A DNA stretch of 16,826 nt. Source: 70-18 sp041691815 (lineage in GTDB: Bacteria > Pseudomonadota > Alphaproteobacteria > Acetobacterales > Acetobacteraceae). This document shows positions 6,357 through 14,015 of the stretch, in pieces. The notes below the pieces were generated by a model that was not told the origin of the DNA, did not search any database, and saw only the letters and a program-made list of their open reading frames with translations. The stretch's first letter is position 1. Each line of letters begins with the position of its first letter. Where the stretch lies: the NCBI GenBank assembly GCA_041691815.1, contig JBEPTZ010000098.1, positions 1-16,826 of the forward strand, read 5' to 3'. Made by a program: the position numbers and the translations under genes.

Positions 6357-7343
6357 CTATTTGGAGGGCGCGGGGCGTCGCAGCAAACTGCTGAGTTGGA
6401 CCAGCCCTTTGGGCAGGAAGATGACGAACAGGATCAGCAGCAGGCCGTAGACCATCAGGCGGTAGTCACCGAGGCCACGCAAGCCCTCCAGGCCGAAGGT
6501 GACCAGGAAGGCGCCGAGCACCGGGCCGAAGATCGTGCCGATGCCGCCGACCAGGGTCGCCACCAATATGGTGATCATGATCGAGACGCCGACCGCCGAA
6601 TCGGGCGTCAGGATGTGCAGGTAATGCGCATAGAACGCCCCGGCCACCCCGGCGATGAACGAGCTGATCACGAACGCCGCAAGCTTGTAGCGGATCGGAT
6701 CAACGCCGAGGCTGTCGGCCGCCACCTCCGAATCGCGCAACGCCTTCAGCGCCAGGCCCGTGCGGCTGTTGATGGTGATCATCAACGCGATCAGTGACAG
6801 CGCCAGCAGGACCAGGGCGACGTAGTAGTAGGAGACGCCGTCGGTGGCGCTGAAATTCAGCGTGCCGAACAGCGGCAGGTGCAGCGGCGCAAACGCCGGA
6901 ATCCCGGACAACCCCAGGCTGCCGCGCGTCAGGTCCGCCCAGTTGGAGATCACCGCCTGGACGATGATGGCGAACGCCAGCGTGACGATGGCGACATGCG
7001 CCACCGAGCGGATGCGCAGGATCGGCAGCCCGATCGCCAGGCCGGCCAGGGCTGCGACCGCACCCCCCAGCCACAGCGTCGCCCACGGGCTGAGGCCGCT
7101 ATGCATCGCCACCAGGGCAGAGGTGTAGGCGCCCAGCCCGAAGAACGCCTGATGACCGAAGGTGAACAGCCCGGCATAGCCGTTGATCAGATTCCAACTC
7201 GCCGTCAGCATCGCGTAGATCATGCTGAGGATGAACAGATGCAGCAGATACGGATTGCCGATGAATGCCGGCGCCACGGCAAGGGCAACCAGCAGCACGA
7301 TGAGCATCACGTTCTGCCGCGCGGAGGGGGAGAGCACGGTCAT
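6357..7343 (-). CDS. livM: Branched-chain amino acid ABC transporter permease LivM
   Basis: This 328-residue inner-membrane permease forms the import channel together with LivH. It has about nine hydrophobic segments and the family signature SWNLINGYAGLFTFGHQAFFGLGAY near the N-terminus (residues ~49-73). The cytoplasmic coupling loop is SRTGLALKALRDSEVAADSLGVD, where the ATPases dock. A C-terminal LVGGIGTIFGPVLGAFLV region follows. It is the last gene of the livK-G-F-H-M operon, starts 4 bp after the livH stop and ends 4 bp before the palindromic repeat. Substrate could be branched-chain amino acids, other amino acids, amides or urea-like compounds, because this family is broad. Confidence 0.94.
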   Translation of the reverse strand: MTVLSPSARQNVMLIVLLVALAVAPAFIGNPYLLHLFILSMIYAMLTASWNLINGYAGLFTFGHQAFFGLGAYTSALVAMHSGLSPWATLWLGGAVAALAGLAIGLPILRIRSVAHVAIVTLAFAIIVQAVISNWADLTRGSLGLSGIPAFAPLHLPLFGTLNFSATDGVSYYYVALVLLALSLIALMITINSRTGLALKALRDSEVAADSLGVDPIRYKLAAFVISSFIAGVAGAFYAHYLHILTPDSAVGVSIMITILVATLVGGIGTIFGPVLGAFLVTFGLEGLRGLGDYRLMVYGLLLILFVIFLPKGLVQLSSLLRRPAPSK

Positions 7344-7347
7344 CGGC

Positions 7348-8232
7348 CTAATTGCGCTCCTCTACCCCGAGCAGGCCCCACGGCCGCGCCCAGATCACCA
7401 GCACCAGGAAGCTGAAAGCGATCACATCGCTCCACTGCGTCGAGGTGTACAGCACCCCCAGGCTCTCGACCACGCCGAGCAGCACACCGCCGACAATCGC
7501 GCCGGTGAAGCTGCCGAGGCCACCCAGGATGACCACCACGAAGCCCTTGAGCAGTGGGCTGAGCCCCATGAACGGATTGACCGCGGTGATCGGCGCCATC
7601 ATCGCCGCAGCCAGTGCCGCCAGCGCCGCCGACAGGCCAAAGGTGACAGTGTAGACAGTGGCGATGTTGACGCCATATAGCCGTGCGGCATCCGAATCCT
7701 GCGCGGTGGCGCGCAACGCCAGCCCGAAGCGGGTGTATTTCAGGATGAACCACAACACCGCGATCGCGCTGCAGGACACCGCCAGGATCAGCAGCCGCTG
7801 ATAGGCGATGCGAATACCGCCAATCTTGGCGACGCCTTCGACGAAATACGGCACGCTCTGGAAGTCCGGCCCCCAGATATGCAGCGCCGCGTTCTGCAGG
7901 ATGATCGAAACCCCAAGTGTCGCGATGATGGTGGTGAGCTGCCACACCGGCCGGGTCAGCAGGTGATGGATCACCAGCCGCTCCACCAGCATGCCGATGA
8001 TGAACACCGCGATCACCGCGATCAGTGTCGCCAGCATCGGATTGAACCCGAGCACGGCATAGCAGTAATAGACGATGTAGCCGCCCAGCATGAAGAACTC
8101 GCCATGCGCGAAGTCGAGCATCTTCATGGTGCCCCAGATCAGCGTCAGGCCGCTGGCGAACAACGCGTACATCAAGCCGACGACGATGCCGTTGACGATC
8201 TGCGCCAGCACCAGGGCAAGCGGCATGTCCAT
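7348..8232 (-). CDS. livH: Branched-chain amino acid ABC transporter permease LivH
   Basis: This is a 294-residue inner-membrane permease, partner of LivM. Characteristic stretches are QIVNGIVVGLMYALFASGLTLIWGTMKMLDFAHGEFFMLGGY at the N-terminus (residues ~11-52), the coupling loop YTRFGLALRATAQDSDAARLYGV, and FVVVILGGLGSFTGAIVGG near the C-terminus. The first ATG at 8232 is preferred over the ATG six bases downstream because GGGGGT lies about 9 nt ahead of it. It begins 3 bp after the livF stop, so it is part of the same transcript. The length is usual for LivH. Confidence 0.94.
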   Translation of the reverse strand: MDMPLALVLAQIVNGIVVGLMYALFASGLTLIWGTMKMLDFAHGEFFMLGGYIVYYCYAVLGFNPMLATLIAVIAVFIIGMLVERLVIHHLLTRPVWQLTTIIATLGVSIILQNAALHIWGPDFQSVPYFVEGVAKIGGIRIAYQRLLILAVSCSAIAVLWFILKYTRFGLALRATAQDSDAARLYGVNIATVYTVTFGLSAALAALAAAMMAPITAVNPFMGLSPLLKGFVVVILGGLGSFTGAIVGGVLLGVVESLGVLYTSTQWSDVIAFSFLVLVIWARPWGLLGVEERN

Positions 8233-8235
8233 CCG

Positions 8236-8946
8236 TCAGACCCCCAGATAGGAGCGGCGCACCGCTTCGTCGGCGAGAAATTCCGCGGTCGGCCCGGCTT
8301 TCACCACCGCGCCGTTCTCCAGCAGATAGGCGCGCGAGGCGGCCTTCAGCGCCAGTTGCGCATTCTGCTCGACCAGCAGCACCGCGACGCCCTGGCGATT
8401 GACGTCCAGGATGATCGACAGAATGGTCTCGACGATCTTCGGCGCCAGCCCCAGCGATGGTTCGTCGAGCAGCAGCAGCCGGGGTCTCGCCATCAGCGCC
8501 CGCCCGGTCGCCAGCATCTGCCGCTCGCCGCCCGACAGCGTGCCGGCAAGCTGGCGGATGCGCTCCTCCAGCCGCGGAAACAGCGCGAACACCTCGGCCA
8601 TCAGGCTGGCCCGGTCCTTCCAGCTTGGCGTGCCATAGGCGCCCATCAGCAGATTCTCTCGGATCGTCATCTGCGGAAACAACCGCCCGCCTTCGGGCAC
8701 ATGGGCGATGCCGCGGGCGATCAGCTTATGCGCCGGTTCGCGGGCGATCGAGACGTCGCGGAAGCGGATATCGCCGCTGCGGGCGCGGATCAGCCCGGTC
8801 ATGGTGCGCAGCATCGTGGTCTTGCCGGCGCCGTTCGGGCCGATCACCGAGACGATCTCGCCTTCCTCGACCGCCAGGCTGACATCGTGCAGCGCCCGGG
8901 CGTCACCATAATACGCCGACATGCTCTCAATCTGCAGCAGGGGCAT
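8236..8946 (-). CDS. livF: Branched-chain amino acid ABC transporter ATP-binding protein LivF
   Basis: This is one of the two ATPases that drive the liv-type importer from the cytoplasmic side, 236 residues long. Visible are Walker A GPNGAGKT (36-43), HVPEGGRLFPQMTIRENL (typical of LivF), the ABC signature LSGGE and Walker B LLLLDEPSLGLAP. The switch histidine position carries LVEQNA, where Asn replaces His, as is normal in LivF. The start at 8946 overlaps the 3' end of livG by 20 bp but has a very good ribosome site (GGAGGAG, 6 nt upstream), so it is preferred over a later Met9. Confidence 0.95.
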   Translation of the reverse strand: MPLLQIESMSAYYGDARALHDVSLAVEEGEIVSVIGPNGAGKTTMLRTMTGLIRARSGDIRFRDVSIAREPAHKLIARGIAHVPEGGRLFPQMTIRENLLMGAYGTPSWKDRASLMAEVFALFPRLEERIRQLAGTLSGGERQMLATGRALMARPRLLLLDEPSLGLAPKIVETILSIILDVNRQGVAVLLVEQNAQLALKAASRAYLLENGAVVKAGPTAEFLADEAVRRSYLGV

Positions 8947-9667
8947 CGAGCGCTCCTCCGAGATAGGCTTCGATCACCGCGGGATCGGCGGCTACCTCGG
9001 CCGGCAGGCCGTTGGCGATCAGCCGGCCCTGGTGCAGCACGATGATGCGGTCGGCGATCGCCATCACCGCCTGCATCACGTGCTCGACGAACACCACGAC
9101 GATGTCCTGCTGCTTCAGGCTGCGAATGATCGCCGACACCTCGGCGATTTCTTCCGGCGCCAGCCCGCCCATCACCTCGTCGAGCAGGATCACCGAGGGT
9201 TCGGTGGCCAGCGCCCGCGCCAGTTCCAGCTTCTTGCGGGCGCCGAGCGGCAGCGAAGAGGCCGGCTCCGCACTCCAGCGGCTCAACCCCACCCGCTTCA
9301 GCCAGTCGGCGGCCCGCCCGCCGGCACGGCCGGACACATGATGCCCGAACTCCAGCGCCACCTCGACATTCTCCAGCACGCTGAGGCTGGCGAACGGTTG
9401 CGGAATCTGGAAGGTCCGCGCGATGCCAAGCCGGCAGCGGGCATTCGGCCTCAGCCGGGTGATATCGCGTCCGCCCAACCTGACCCGCCCACCCGACGGT
9501 GCCAGTGCGCCGGCGATGATGTTGAACAGCGTGGTCTTGCCGGCGCCATTCGGGCCGATCAGCGACAGGATCTCGCCGCGATGCGCGTCAAACGACACCC
9601 CGCTCAACACCGAGAGGCCGCCGAAATTCTTCTCGACGGCTTCGACCGCAAGCATCGACTCTGGCAA
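8927..9667 (-). CDS. livG: Branched-chain amino acid ABC transporter ATP-binding protein LivG
   Basis: This is the second ATPase of the importer, 246 residues from the chosen start. It has Walker A GPNGAGKT (38-45), the LivG-type RLGIARTFQIPQPFASLSVLENV, Walker B VILLDEVMGGLAP and switch region VVFVEHVM. The signature motif is degenerate, reading LPLGA (139-143) in place of LSGGQ, a variant I believe occurs among LivG-like proteins. The start is uncertain. A TTG at 9667 lies 4 nt after AGGAGG and fits best; the ATG at 9655 is further away; an ATG at 9671 is out of frame. A GC-rich hairpin separates the gene from livK upstream. Confidence 0.93.
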   Translation of the reverse strand: MPESMLAVEAVEKNFGGLSVLSGVSFDAHRGEILSLIGPNGAGKTTLFNIIAGALAPSGGRVRLGGRDITRLRPNARCRLGIARTFQIPQPFASLSVLENVEVALEFGHHVSGRAGGRAADWLKRVGLSRWSAEPASSLPLGARKKLELARALATEPSVILLDEVMGGLAPEEIAEVSAIIRSLKQQDIVVVFVEHVMQAVMAIADRIIVLHQGRLIANGLPAEVAADPAVIEAYLGGALDAPAAD

Positions 9668-9694
9668 GCATCCTCCTTCCTGCTGGTTGCCTCA

Positions 9695-9724
9695 CCGGGC
9701 GGCCGGGTGAGACCCACCGCCCGG
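9695..9724 (-). other. Intercistronic GC-rich hairpin between livK and livG
   Basis: Perfect 8-bp arms CCGGGCGG and CCGCCCGG flank a 14-nt loop, just after the livK stop codon at 9733. There is no U-run, so full termination is unlikely. Stem-loops at this place are known in other binding-protein operons to protect or attenuate mRNA, which would let the binding protein be made in excess over the membrane parts. Confidence 0.5.
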
Positions 9725-9732
9725 CCAGGGCG

Positions 9733-10983
9733 CTACTTCATCCAGGGCTGCACCTGGTAGCTGCCGCTCGCCACGTTCTTCGGCCAGATGATGACGTTCT
9801 TGCCGTTCTGGATCTGCGCGGTCGGGATCGGCAGGAACTCCGGGCCGTATTTGGCGGTATGGTTGGCCTGATCGAACACGTAGCGCCCCAGCACGCCCTT
9901 GTGGTCGGTCTTGCCCAGGGTCTCGACGACCGAGGCGGGCTTGAACGTGCCGGCCGAGCTGAAGGCATTGAGCACGATGTTCATGCAGTCATAGCCGTAG
10001 CCGTGGTCGCTGGTGGCCGCCACGCCGAACTTGGCCTGGGTCTTCTCATCCATCGCCTTGTCGACCGCACTCTGTGCCGGGTCGAACATCAGCGGCGCCC
10101 ACATCAGCCCGTTGGCGGCGCTGCCGGCGCCCTTCAGATACGAGGGGCGGGTCGGATAATAGATGGCGAATTGCGAAGCCTTGAGCCCCTGCTCCAGATA
10201 TTGCTTGGACAGTGCCACGCCGGAATCAACCGAGGTGAATACCGAGACCACCACCGCCGGATCCTGGTAGCTGAGCTTGGTCAGCGCCGCGTTGAAGTTG
10301 GTGTTGCCGAGCGGCACGGTGTTGCTGGCGATCACCTCCCAGCCATCGGCCTTGAACAGCTTGACGGCATCGCCCGCGATCGAGCGGCCATAATCGGTGT
10401 CCTCGACGAAGAAGGCGACAGTTTTCTTCGCCGGCTTGAACTGGCCGTTGTCGATCAGCGTCTTGTAGGTGTTGAAGATGGTCGCGGCGTAGCCCTCGCT
10501 GTTGAAGTCGGCCTTCCAGAAGTATTTGTATTTGTCCGGATCCTTGGCGACCTTGGCCGAGATCGCGCCGCTCACAGGCTCGCAGCTCATCATCGGAATC
10601 TTGTACTGGTCGGCCAGGTCCATCTCGGCAATTGTCACCGAACTGGCGAAGGCGTCGCCGATGACCAGGTTGACCTTGTCGTCGGTGATCAGCTTGCGCG
10701 CCGCGCTGACGCCCTGCGCCGGGTTATCCTGGGTATCCTCGAACAGCAGTTGCACTTTTTCATTCTTGCCGTCGAGCTTGATGCCGCCCTTGGCGTTCCA
10801 TTCATCGGCGGCAACCGTCATGCCCTGTTTCAGCGCCAGGCCGGATTGCGCCGCCGACCCCGAAAACGGCCCGGTGATGCCGATCTTGATCATGTCCTGG
10901 GCGGCCGCCGGGCCCGGTCCGGCCAGTAGCCCGACCGCGGCGCAGCCTCCCAGCAACGCGAGGTACTTGCCAACTCTCATCAT
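9733..10983 (-). CDS. livK: Branched-chain/polar amino acid ABC transporter periplasmic binding protein
   Basis: This is the ligand-binding component of the importer, 416 residues (type I periplasmic fold, Peripla_BP_6). A signal peptide is clear: Met-Met-Arg-Val-Gly-Lys, then a hydrophobic core to GPGPAAAQD, with likely cleavage after AAA at about residue 28. The mature protein begins IKIGITGPFSGSAAQSGLALKQG and contains KLITDDKVNLVIGDAFASS and FFVEDTDYGRSIAGD, all typical. It starts with two adjacent ATGs (10983 and 10980), and GGAGCAGGA precedes both. It is the first gene of the operon, as often seen, with a candidate promoter about 100 bp upstream. Ligand identity within the family cannot be told from sequence alone. 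The livK symbol is by family and position. Confidence 0.92.
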   Translation of the reverse strand: MMRVGKYLALLGGCAAVGLLAGPGPAAAQDMIKIGITGPFSGSAAQSGLALKQGMTVAADEWNAKGGIKLDGKNEKVQLLFEDTQDNPAQGVSAARKLITDDKVNLVIGDAFASSVTIAEMDLADQYKIPMMSCEPVSGAISAKVAKDPDKYKYFWKADFNSEGYAATIFNTYKTLIDNGQFKPAKKTVAFFVEDTDYGRSIAGDAVKLFKADGWEVIASNTVPLGNTNFNAALTKLSYQDPAVVVSVFTSVDSGVALSKQYLEQGLKASQFAIYYPTRPSYLKGAGSAANGLMWAPLMFDPAQSAVDKAMDEKTQAKFGVAATSDHGYGYDCMNIVLNAFSSAGTFKPASVVETLGKTDHKGVLGRYVFDQANHTAKYGPEFLPIPTAQIQNGKNVIIWPKNVASGSYQVQPWMK

Positions 10984-11086
10984 GATTCCTGCTCCCTGCA
11001 CTGCATCGGACCGCCTGCGACCGGCGGGTTGGATCAAGCGGCCAACACCGGCCGTTACCTGGTCATAATAGGCCAACTGAATGCGG

Positions 11087-11115
11087 AGTAGAGCGGATCG
11101 ACCTACCGGCGTCAA
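11087..11115 (-). promoter_or_regulatory. Candidate sigma-70 promoter for the liv operon
   Basis: On the minus strand, TTGACG (11115-11110) is followed after exactly 17 bases by TCTACT (11092-11087). The -35 matches 5 of 6 and the -10 matches 4 of 6 consensus positions. Transcription would begin near 11080, giving a leader of about 97 nt before livK. It lies in the only sizeable gap (173 bp) between the liv and osmoprotectant operons. Confidence 0.45.
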
Positions 11116-11156
11116 TCTGGTGCCAGAGCACGAGCCGGCGGTTGCCGACGGCAAAA

Positions 11157-11909
11157 TCAGGCCCGCTTCCAGCGCTGCAGCCAGACCGACAACCGCTCGA
11201 AAGCAAGGTCCACGACGATCGCCAGCAGCCCGACCACGATTGCCCCCTGCAGCACGTAGGCGACATTGGCGCCGTTCAGCCCGACGATGATCGGCGTCCC
11301 CAGCGTCGTGGCGCCGACTGTCGAGGCAATTGCCGCGGTGCCGATATTGATGATCACCGAGGTGCGGATGCCGGCGACGATCACCGGGGCGGCCAGCGGC
11401 AACTCCACCCGCCACAGCAGGCTGATGCCGCTCATGCCAAGCCCGCGCCCGGATTCGCGGACCGCCGCCGGCACCGCCTCCAGCCCGGCGACGGTGTTCT
11501 CGACGATCGGCAGCAGCCCGTACAGCGCCAGCGCGATCAGCGCCGGCCACATGCCGAAGCCGATCACCGGCACCGCCATCGCCAGCACCGCCACCGGCGG
11601 AAAGGTCTGGCCGATGGCCACCAGGGTCTCGATCAGGCCGCGAAAATCCGCCCCCGCCGGCCGGGTCACCAGCACCCCGGCCGCCACCCCCAGCAGCACC
11701 GCGACAGCGCTCGACGCCGCCACCAGTTCCACATGTGCTGCCGTCAGCGCGAGAAAGCTCTCCTGAGTATAGAGCGGCCGGTCCAGATCGGGGAACAATG
11801 CGGCGAATAACGGCCTGAGCGCCGGCATGCCGAGCACCAGCGCCACCAGCGCCGCACTGGTCCACGCCAGCGGACTGGCCCACAGCGCCCGGGCGCGCCG
11901 CGCAGTCAT
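11157..11909 (-). CDS. yehW: Osmoprotectant ABC transporter permease, YehW/OpuC type
   Basis: This 250-residue inner-membrane permease belongs to an OpuC/OsmU-type importer for glycine betaine, choline or related quaternary ammonium compounds. It has five to six hydrophobic segments and the family stretches IGQTFPPVAVLAMAVPVIGFG and LYGLLPIVENTVAGLEAVP. The coupling motif is RESGRGLGMSGISLLWRVELPLAAPVIVAGIR, with INIGTAAIASTVGA following. The start overlaps the stop of the ATPase gene by 4 bp (ATGA), implying translational coupling. It is the last gene of the operon, matching the E. coli order osmF-yehY-yehX-yehW. No clear terminator follows. Confidence 0.9.
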   Translation of the reverse strand: MTARRARALWASPLAWTSAALVALVLGMPALRPLFAALFPDLDRPLYTQESFLALTAAHVELVAASSAVAVLLGVAAGVLVTRPAGADFRGLIETLVAIGQTFPPVAVLAMAVPVIGFGMWPALIALALYGLLPIVENTVAGLEAVPAAVRESGRGLGMSGISLLWRVELPLAAPVIVAGIRTSVIINIGTAAIASTVGATTLGTPIIVGLNGANVAYVLQGAIVVGLLAIVVDLAFERLSVWLQRWKRA

Positions 11910-12832
11910 CGGCGCACGATATCGGCCAGATACAGCGTGCCGACCGGCCGCCCCTCGGCGTCGGCCACCCCGATGCGGTCCTCATGGCGCACGATCATCG
12001 CCGACAGCGCCTGCCGCAGCGTGGCGCTGGCGGCGATCGGCGGGCCGGGTGCCGCCTCGCCCGGCCGCAGCCGCTGCGCCACCGTCTCGATCGCCAGCAG
12101 TCGCCCGCCCGGATCATCCTGCCCGACGAATTCGCGCACGAACTCGTTGACCGGCGCGGTCAGCAGCTCGATCGGCGTGCCGATCTGCACCAGCCGGCCG
12201 CGATCCAAAATCACGATGCGCGACGCCAGCTTCAGCGCCTCCTGCATGTCATGGGTGACGAACACGATGGTCTTGCCGGTCTGCCGGTGAATCCGCGCCA
12301 GTTCCGCCTGCAACGTCTCGCGGGTGATCGGGTCCAGCGCCCCGAACGGTTCGTCCATCAGCAGCACGTCCGGGTCGGCGGCCAGCGCCCGCGCCACCCC
12401 CACCCGCTGCTGCTGGCCGCCGGAAAGCTGATGCGGATAACGGCCGCGGCAGCCCTCCTCGTCCAGCCGCAGCAGATGCAGCAGCGCCTCCACCCGCTCG
12501 GCGATCCGTGCTCGCGGCCAGCCCAGCAGCGCCGGCACGGTGGCGATGTTGCGCTCCACCGTCCAATGCGGAAACAGCCCGCCGGACTGGATCACATAGC
12601 CCATCCGCCGCCGCAGCGCCTCCACCGCGACTGTCTGAACGTCCTCGCCATCGAACCGGATCACGCCCTCGTTGCGGTCGATCAGCCGGTTGATCATCTT
12701 GAGAGTGGTCGACTTGCCGGAGCCGGACGGCCCGATCAGCACCACGAACTCACCCGCTTCGACGGTGAACGACAGCCGGTCCACCACATTCGGCCCACCG
12801 AAATTCCGGCTCACGTCCTCGAAGCTGATCAT
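11906..12832 (-). CDS. yehX: Osmoprotectant ABC transporter ATP-binding protein, YehX type
   Basis: This is the cytoplasmic ATPase of the osmoprotectant importer, 308 residues, the same length as I recall for E. coli YehX. Walker A is GPSGSGKS (34-41), the Q-loop region RRRMGYVIQSGGLFPHWTVERNI, the signature LSGGQ (136-140), Walker B VLLMDEPFGALDP (156 on) and the switch VFVTHDMQEA. After about residue 245 a CBS-like tail follows (QALSAMIVRHEDRIGVADAEGRPVGTLYLADI); in related transporters such tails sense ionic strength. Here only one repeat seems present. Both ends overlap neighbours by ATGA. A longer open frame to 13084 is an extension into the upstream permease gene and is not used. Confidence 0.95.
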   Translation of the reverse strand: MISFEDVSRNFGGPNVVDRLSFTVEAGEFVVLIGPSGSGKSTTLKMINRLIDRNEGVIRFDGEDVQTVAVEALRRRMGYVIQSGGLFPHWTVERNIATVPALLGWPRARIAERVEALLHLLRLDEEGCRGRYPHQLSGGQQQRVGVARALAADPDVLLMDEPFGALDPITRETLQAELARIHRQTGKTIVFVTHDMQEALKLASRIVILDRGRLVQIGTPIELLTAPVNEFVREFVGQDDPGGRLLAIETVAQRLRPGEAAPGPPIAASATLRQALSAMIVRHEDRIGVADAEGRPVGTLYLADIVRR

Positions 12833-13980
12833 GCCACGCGCCTCGCCGCCAGCGACACCAGCAGCTTCATCCCGGCATCCGCCATGATCGCCATCAGCAC
12901 CACCGGCAGCACGCCGAGCATTACCAGGTCGAGCGCATTGGCGAACAGCCCCTGGAACATGATCGCCCCCAGCCCGCCGGCCCCGATCAGCGCCGCCACC
13001 ACGGTCAGCCCGATCGCCTGCACGATGGTGATCCGCAGCCCAGAGAGGAAAATCGGCAGCGCCAGCGGCGTCTCCACCCTCCACAGAATCTGCCGCCGCG
13101 TCATCCCCATGCCGCGCGCCGCCTCGATCACATCCGCCGGCACATCGTCGAGTGCGGCGGTGGTATTGCGCGCCAGCGGCAGCAGCGAATACAGCGTCAG
13201 CGCAATGAGCGTCGGCGCCAGCCCGATGCCGCTGATGCCGATCCGCCCCAGCGCCGGCACCACCCGCGCCAGTTCCGCCAGCGGCCCCAGCAGCAGCCCG
13301 AACAGCGCGATCGACGGGATCGTCTGCACCACGTTCAGCACCGCGAACACCGGCCCCCGCCAGGCCGCCCGCCGCTGCGCCAGCACGCCCAGCGGCACCC
13401 CGATCGCCAGCGTCGGCAACAGGGTGCCGAGCACGATGCCGACATGCCGCAGCAGCGCCGCCTCGAACACATCCTGCCGGTTGGCGTATTCCTGCAGCAG
13501 CGACAGATGCGCCAGCCGCCCGCCGGCAATCAGCGCCGCGATCGGCAGCGCCGCCGCCAGCCCCGCCACGATCCGCCAGGCCGGCGCCAGCCGCAGCCGA
13601 TGCAGCAGCTCCGCCAGCATCAGCGCCGCCGCCAGCAGCATCACCCAGAACCCGGAGGCCAGCGAGGTGCGGGCAATCGCCGGCCCGCTCTGCGCCAGCA
13701 CGGCAGCATGCGCCCCGGCCAGCCAGACGATCGCCGCCATGAACGCCGCCGCCGCCACCGCCGCCAGCACCCGATACCCGCGTCTGGCCGGCAAAAACCC
13801 CGAAGCCACCAGCACCGCCGCCGGCAGCAGCACCAGCATCCAGCCCTCTGCGAACACCGCATCAAACGGCACCGGCACCCCCGACAGCAGCCGGTTCGGC
13901 GCCCGCGCCAGGAACGGCAGCGCCACCGCCGCCGCCAGCCCGGCCACCGCCAGCACCAGCAGCACCCGGTCGCGCACCAT
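12829..13980 (-). CDS. yehY: Osmoprotectant ABC transporter permease with long N-terminal membrane region, YehY type
   Basis: The protein is a 383-residue permease (384 if the GTG at 13983 is used), close to the 385 I recall for E. coli YehY. The C-terminal ~220 residues form the transport domain with NVVQTIPSIALFGLLLGPLAE and LYSLLPLARNTTAALDDVPADVIEAARGMGM. They continue with WRVETPLALPIFLSGLRI, the loop that docks on the ATPase. The first ~165 residues add several extra hydrophobic segments not found in ordinary OpuC permeases, a hallmark of YehY. The start region lacks a strong ribosome site, so the exact first codon is open. It overlaps the ATPase gene by ATGA and lies 35 bp after the binding-protein gene. 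Confidence 0.92.
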   Translation of the reverse strand: MVRDRVLLVLAVAGLAAAVALPFLARAPNRLLSGVPVPFDAVFAEGWMLVLLPAAVLVASGFLPARRGYRVLAAVAAAAFMAAIVWLAGAHAAVLAQSGPAIARTSLASGFWVMLLAAALMLAELLHRLRLAPAWRIVAGLAAALPIAALIAGGRLAHLSLLQEYANRQDVFEAALLRHVGIVLGTLLPTLAIGVPLGVLAQRRAAWRGPVFAVLNVVQTIPSIALFGLLLGPLAELARVVPALGRIGISGIGLAPTLIALTLYSLLPLARNTTAALDDVPADVIEAARGMGMTRRQILWRVETPLALPIFLSGLRITIVQAIGLTVVAALIGAGGLGAIMFQGLFANALDLVMLGVLPVVLMAIMADAGMKLLVSLAARRVA

Positions 13981-14015
13981 CACCGCGCCAGGCCGGCCGC
14001 CTCAGCCACCAGGCG

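Noticed and set aside
11137..11156. GC-rich inverted repeat considered as a terminator of the osmoprotectant operon
   Set aside because: The stem just after yehW has a mismatch and is not followed by a T-run on the minus strand, so a terminator cannot be supported.
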